Source of the DNA: an uncultured Clostridia bacterium
GTDB taxonomy: Bacteria > Bacillota > Clostridia > Oscillospirales > Ruminococcaceae
DNA: 8,460 nucleotides
Direction: 5' to 3'
NCBI GenBank assembly: GCA_947175655.1
Contig: CAMWNQ010000073.1
Location: forward strand, 1-8,460
Shown here: one piece after another, positions 6,602 through 8,460 of the stretch
Layout of the letters: each line of letters begins with the position of its first letter
Numbering within the stretch: position 1 is the stretch's first letter
Made by a program: the position numbers and the translations under genes
Notes under the pieces: generated by a model
Told to the model about the DNA's origin: nothing
Seen by the model: only the letters and a program-made list of their open reading frames with translations
Databases searched by the model: none

Positions 6602-6627
6602 TACAAAATAATTAATATTATTTTGTA
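6602..6627 (-). repeat. Perfect AU-rich inverted repeat just after the cytidylate kinase-like gene
   Basis: TACAAAATAAT (6602-6612) and ATTATTTTGTA (6617-6627) are exact reverse complements of 11 bases with a four-base loop. It begins four bases beyond the stop codon at 6632 and has no T-tract, so it is not itself a good terminator. It would form a second stem in the 3' untranslated region, upstream of the true terminator, and may protect the mRNA end or bind a protein. Confidence 0.6.
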
Positions 6628-6631
6628 CCAG

Positions 6632-7246
6632 TTAAATTCCATTCAGTTTTCTGAATGTACTAACGATAATATCAGCACAAAGCTCGTCACCAAGTTCTGC
6701 ACTGTTCAGGCAAAGTTCGTACTGGTCTTTATCCTGCCAGACCCTCCCTGAATTTGAATTATAAAAAGTTTCACGTCTTTTATCAGCTTTTCTGAGAAAA
6801 GTTTCGGCTTTTTTAGGTTCAACGCCGTAATCTTCAACAGCACGTTTTATACGTTTTTCCTTATTACCATATATAAAGACACTGAAACAACCTTCGTCTT
6901 CAAGTATATAATTACCGCATCTTCCAACAAGTACAAAATTTTCCTGTTGTTTAGCGAGATTTCTTATAATATCACTTTCCATAATAAAAACCTTGTCGGA
7001 AAGAGGAAGGCTTTCTTCATATGATTTAGAAGTATTGGACGCTAAAAGCAATGAATAAAGAAAACTTGTAGGAACATTTTCTTCAGCAGTTTCAAGGGAT
7101 TCTGTAGGAAGACCACATTTTTCAGCAGTCATTTCAAGAATCTGACGATTATAGCAAGGTATTCCGAGTTTTTCAGAAACAAGCTTGCCGATAACACTGC
7201 CTCCGCTTCCATATTGCCTTTCTATTGTAATAATCCTTTTCTTCAT
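6632..7246 (-). CDS. Cytidylate kinase-like family protein
   Basis: This 204-residue P-loop protein matches the Cytidylate_kin2 group common in gut Firmicutes. Residues 5-21 give the start pattern IITIERQYGSGGSVIGK, a Walker A loop with G16, G20 and K21. VLVGRCGNYIL (106-116) is the core strand and loop where relatives usually read GRCADYIL, so N112 replaces the usual aspartate. DKRRETFYN (155-163) followed by GRVWQDKDQYELCLNSAELG is the family's C-terminal arginine-rich lid and Asn-Ser motif. Phosphorylation of CMP is suggested by the family name only; substrate specificity is not established, and cells normally carry a separate canonical cmk. The ATG is eight bases from GGAGAA. It has its own promoter and terminator, so it is probably a single-gene unit. 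It appears cytosolic, with no signal or membrane segment. Confidence 0.92.
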   Translation of the reverse strand: MKKRIITIERQYGSGGSVIGKLVSEKLGIPCYNRQILEMTAEKCGLPTESLETAEENVPTSFLYSLLLASNTSKSYEESLPLSDKVFIMESDIIRNLAKQQENFVLVGRCGNYILEDEGCFSVFIYGNKEKRIKRAVEDYGVEPKKAETFLRKADKRRETFYNSNSGRVWQDKDQYELCLNSAELGDELCADIIVSTFRKLNGI

Positions 7247-7283
7247 ATATAAACTTCTCCAACAATAAATAATCTTTAATATT

Positions 7284-7311
7284 ATTATAGCATATTTTAT
7301 ATAAAAATCAA
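7284..7311 (-). promoter_or_regulatory. SigA-type extended -10 promoter of the cytidylate kinase-like gene
   Basis: On the minus strand TTGATT (plus 7306-7311) is followed by a 16-base spacer and a perfect TATAAT (plus 7284-7289), with TGC directly before it as an extended -10. Transcription should begin near 7277, about 30 bases before the ATG. The rest of the 150-base gap to the corA stop codon shows only the 8-base direct repeat TGCACAAA (7338-7345, 7357-7364) and no good terminator for corA. Confidence 0.8.
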
Positions 7312-7396
7312 TACATTATTGAAAATAATTTACGATATGCACAAAAATCAGCAGTTTGCACAAAGTTATATTTAAATATATGTGTATATTGCCTAA

Positions 7397-8323
7397 TTAT
7401 TTTTTTTTCATTGTAAACAGAAAAAACGCAACAATAAAAGTCAAAATTACTGACAAAAGACTTGGAAACCAAGTGACTGCCATAGGAAGTCCCTCTGTAT
7501 TCATACCATAAAAACTGTATACTATTGTAGGAATAGCCATTATAATAGTTATGACAGCAAGTCGCCACATAACAAAGTTAAGATTATTTGATATTACATA
7601 TGAAAAAGCATCCATTATTCTTGAAAGAATACTTGAATAGATATTCGACATATCAATAGCCTGTTTTATCTCAATCAAAACATCATCAAGCAAATCCTGA
7701 TCTTCATCATAAAGTTTAAGTACACGCCCACGCTGTATTTTTTTAATAGTAACCTCATTAGCTTTAAGAGATGTTGAAAAATATACAAGGGATTTTTCAA
7801 GTTCAAGCAGCTGCATTATAATTTTATTTTTCATAGCATCGTGGAGTTCCTGTTCTGCTCTGGACGATATTTTATCAATCTGTTTAAGATATATAAGAAA
7901 AAGAGTGATAATTCTAAGTAAAATCTGAAGAACAAATCTTGTTTTAAGGTTAGTAGTAATATTTTTTATTATACCTGATGATGCTTCATCAATAATACGA
8001 CTGTTCTTAACTGATATTGTGAATACATAATGTTCAGTAATTATGATGCCAATAGGTATGGTATAAAATGAAAGATTTCTGTCATCATCTACTTCTGAAA
8101 TAGGTGAATCCACAATTATAAGAGTCTGATTATCCTCACGTTCTATACGGGAAGTTTCTTCGTCATCAAGAGAAGATTTAACAAATCCACTGTCAAGACC
8201 ATAATCGTCAATAAGTTCTTTTATTTCCTGTGGATTTGGGTCAACAACAGAAATCCAGCAACCGGAAACAGGTTCATTGATTTCAGTTATTTTCTGCTCA
8301 AAAGTCTTATAAAATTTTATCAA
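7397..8323 (-). CDS. corA: CorA-family divalent cation channel, TTG start
   Basis: This membrane channel for Mg2+ or related divalent cations works as a pentamer. With the start chosen here it has 308 residues. The N-terminal cytosolic domain covers about 1-245. TM1 (about 250-271) ends in YGMN (272-275), the CorA selectivity signature, followed by the short outside loop TEGLPM, then TM2 (about 284-304) and the basic end KKK. The open frame extends to 8353, but AAAGGAGAA (minus strand, plus 8333-8341) falls inside that extension, and it sits properly for a TTG at 8321-8323 (11 bases from AGGAG). That start gives IKFYKTFEQKITEINEP, the usual CorA N-terminus, while the ATG at 8347 has no ribosome site. 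Two tiny ORFs precede it. Mg2+, Co2+ or another metal cannot be told apart from sequence. Confidence 0.93.
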   Translation of the reverse strand: MIKFYKTFEQKITEINEPVSGCWISVVDPNPQEIKELIDDYGLDSGFVKSSLDDEETSRIEREDNQTLIIVDSPISEVDDDRNLSFYTIPIGIIITEHYVFTISVKNSRIIDEASSGIIKNITTNLKTRFVLQILLRIITLFLIYLKQIDKISSRAEQELHDAMKNKIIMQLLELEKSLVYFSTSLKANEVTIKKIQRGRVLKLYDEDQDLLDDVLIEIKQAIDMSNIYSSILSRIMDAFSYVISNNLNFVMWRLAVITIIMAIPTIVYSFYGMNTEGLPMAVTWFPSLLSVILTFIVAFFLFTMKKK

Positions 8324-8325
8324 TA

Positions 8326-8388
8326 TTATATATTCTCCTTTCGCCATAAACAAACAGCGAAAAAAGAAATAACTAAATTCGCTGTCAT
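8326..8388 (-). CDS. Possible second leader peptide ORF of corA (20 codons)
   Basis: The ATG (8386-8388) lies two bases after the stop of the 12-codon ORF, and its own TAA lies two bases before the corA TTG. The product would be MTANLVISFFAVCLWRKENI, with a short hydrophobic core (residues 5-15) and a charged end. It has no clear ribosome site of its own, so it would depend on re-initiation after the first leader ORF. It contains the corA ribosome site and both arms of a hairpin. I do not recognise the peptide. It may be a real leader peptide, or chance coding in leader RNA. Confidence 0.4.
   Translation of the reverse strand: MTANLVISFFAVCLWRKENI
8333..8341 (-). promoter_or_regulatory. Ribosome binding site deciding the corA start
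   Basis: AAAGGAGAA on the minus strand is the only good ribosome site near the start of corA. It lies downstream of the ATG at 8347 and so rules that start out; it points to the TTG at 8323. It is also inside the second leader ORF, so ribosomes translating that ORF would cover it. Confidence 0.75.
8354..8385 (-). promoter_or_regulatory. Hairpin in the corA leader
   Basis: On the minus strand ACAGCGAA (plus 8378-8385) pairs perfectly with TTCGCTGT (plus 8354-8361) around a 16-base loop; a G-U pair can extend it to nine. The right arm is followed by TTTGTTTATGG, a weak U-rich stretch, then the corA ribosome site. It could act as a weak attenuator or position the ribosome site. Confidence 0.5.
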
Positions 8389-8390
8389 TT

Positions 8391-8429
8391 TCACAAATTT
8401 AATATATGCCCATAGGGGTCAGAAGTCAT
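8391..8429 (-). CDS. Candidate 12-codon leader peptide ORF of corA
   Basis: The ATG (8427-8429) lies nine bases after GGGGAGG (minus strand, plus 8439-8445), as strong a ribosome site as any in the window. The product would be MTSDPYGHILNL, ending in TGA at 8391-8393. The predicted mRNA start (near 8447) is only a few bases before that ribosome site, so this ORF would be the first thing translated on the transcript. Short peptides ahead of Mg2+ transporter genes (MgtL, CorL) control those genes in enterobacteria; a similar role here is inference. I do not recognise the peptide itself. Confidence 0.55.
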   Translation of the reverse strand: MTSDPYGHILNL

Positions 8430-8453
8430 AAAATTTCGCCTCCCCAAAAAAAT

Positions 8454-8459
8454 ATTATA
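8454..8459 (-). promoter_or_regulatory. -10 box of the corA promoter
   Basis: A perfect TATAAT is read on the minus strand at the window edge, with transcription expected near 8447. The -35 box would lie beyond base 8460 and cannot be seen, so only half of the promoter is supported. Confidence 0.55.
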
Positions 8460-8460
8460 C

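Noticed and set aside
7338..7364. Direct repeat TGCACAAA, 19 bases apart, between corA and the cytidylate kinase-like gene
   Set aside because: It is short, sits upstream of the -35 box without clear phase, and no known regulator fits; kept only as a note.
7308..7568. Minus-strand open frame of 86 codons over the 3' end of corA
   Set aside because: It overlaps the conserved GMN and TM2 region of corA in another frame; its composition is unlike a real protein.
1..8460. CRISPR array, insertion sequence, tRNA or rRNA, phage or defence genes
   Set aside because: No regularly spaced repeats, transposase motifs, terminal inverted repeats, tRNA cloverleaf or rRNA-like stretch was seen on either strand.

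Overview
The window is AT-rich, uses strong GGAG-type ribosome binding sites and near-consensus SigA promoters, and has U-tailed intrinsic terminators. Its genes are typical of clostridial Firmicutes: clostridial PG_binding_1 proteins, a DUF421/DUF4363 pair, a Cytidylate_kin2 protein and a GTP-type PEP carboxykinase. I infer a gut or rumen member of the Clostridia, most likely a Ruminococcus-like Oscillospiraceae. Genus and species cannot be fixed from sequence reading alone.

Positions 1-2717 (+) hold three closely spaced genes read as one operon. The first is a protein with an acidic Asn/Glu-rich linker and a transthyretin-like (carboxypeptidase-regulatory-like) domain; its 5' end probably lies outside the window. 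The second is a protein with a compact SpoIID-like domain followed by three PG_binding_1 repeats. The third is a small protein made only of two PG_binding_1 repeats. Together they look like a peptidoglycan-directed set, possibly acting in sporulation or germination.

Positions 2718-4785 (+) hold a GTP-dependent PEP carboxykinase gene. It has a consensus promoter, a structured leader of about 138 nt, and an intrinsic terminator. Its codon use suggests high expression. Positions 4857-5372 (+) hold a single-gene unit for a small Nudix hydrolase with its own extended -10 promoter. A bidirectional terminator follows, and its stem includes the stop codon.

Positions 5381-8460 (-) hold a DUF421 and DUF4363 pair of membrane proteins, then a cytidylate kinase-like P-loop protein with its own promoter and terminator, and finally a CorA-family cation channel. 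corA probably starts at a TTG codon at 8323, not at the longer open frame to 8353. In front of it are two tiny tandem ORFs (12 and 20 codons) chained to the corA start, plus a hairpin. This leader, and the SpoIID-like operon, are the two parts most worth a second look.

I see no tRNA, rRNA, CRISPR array, insertion sequence, phage gene or defence system. The window reads as core chromosome, not as a mobile island.
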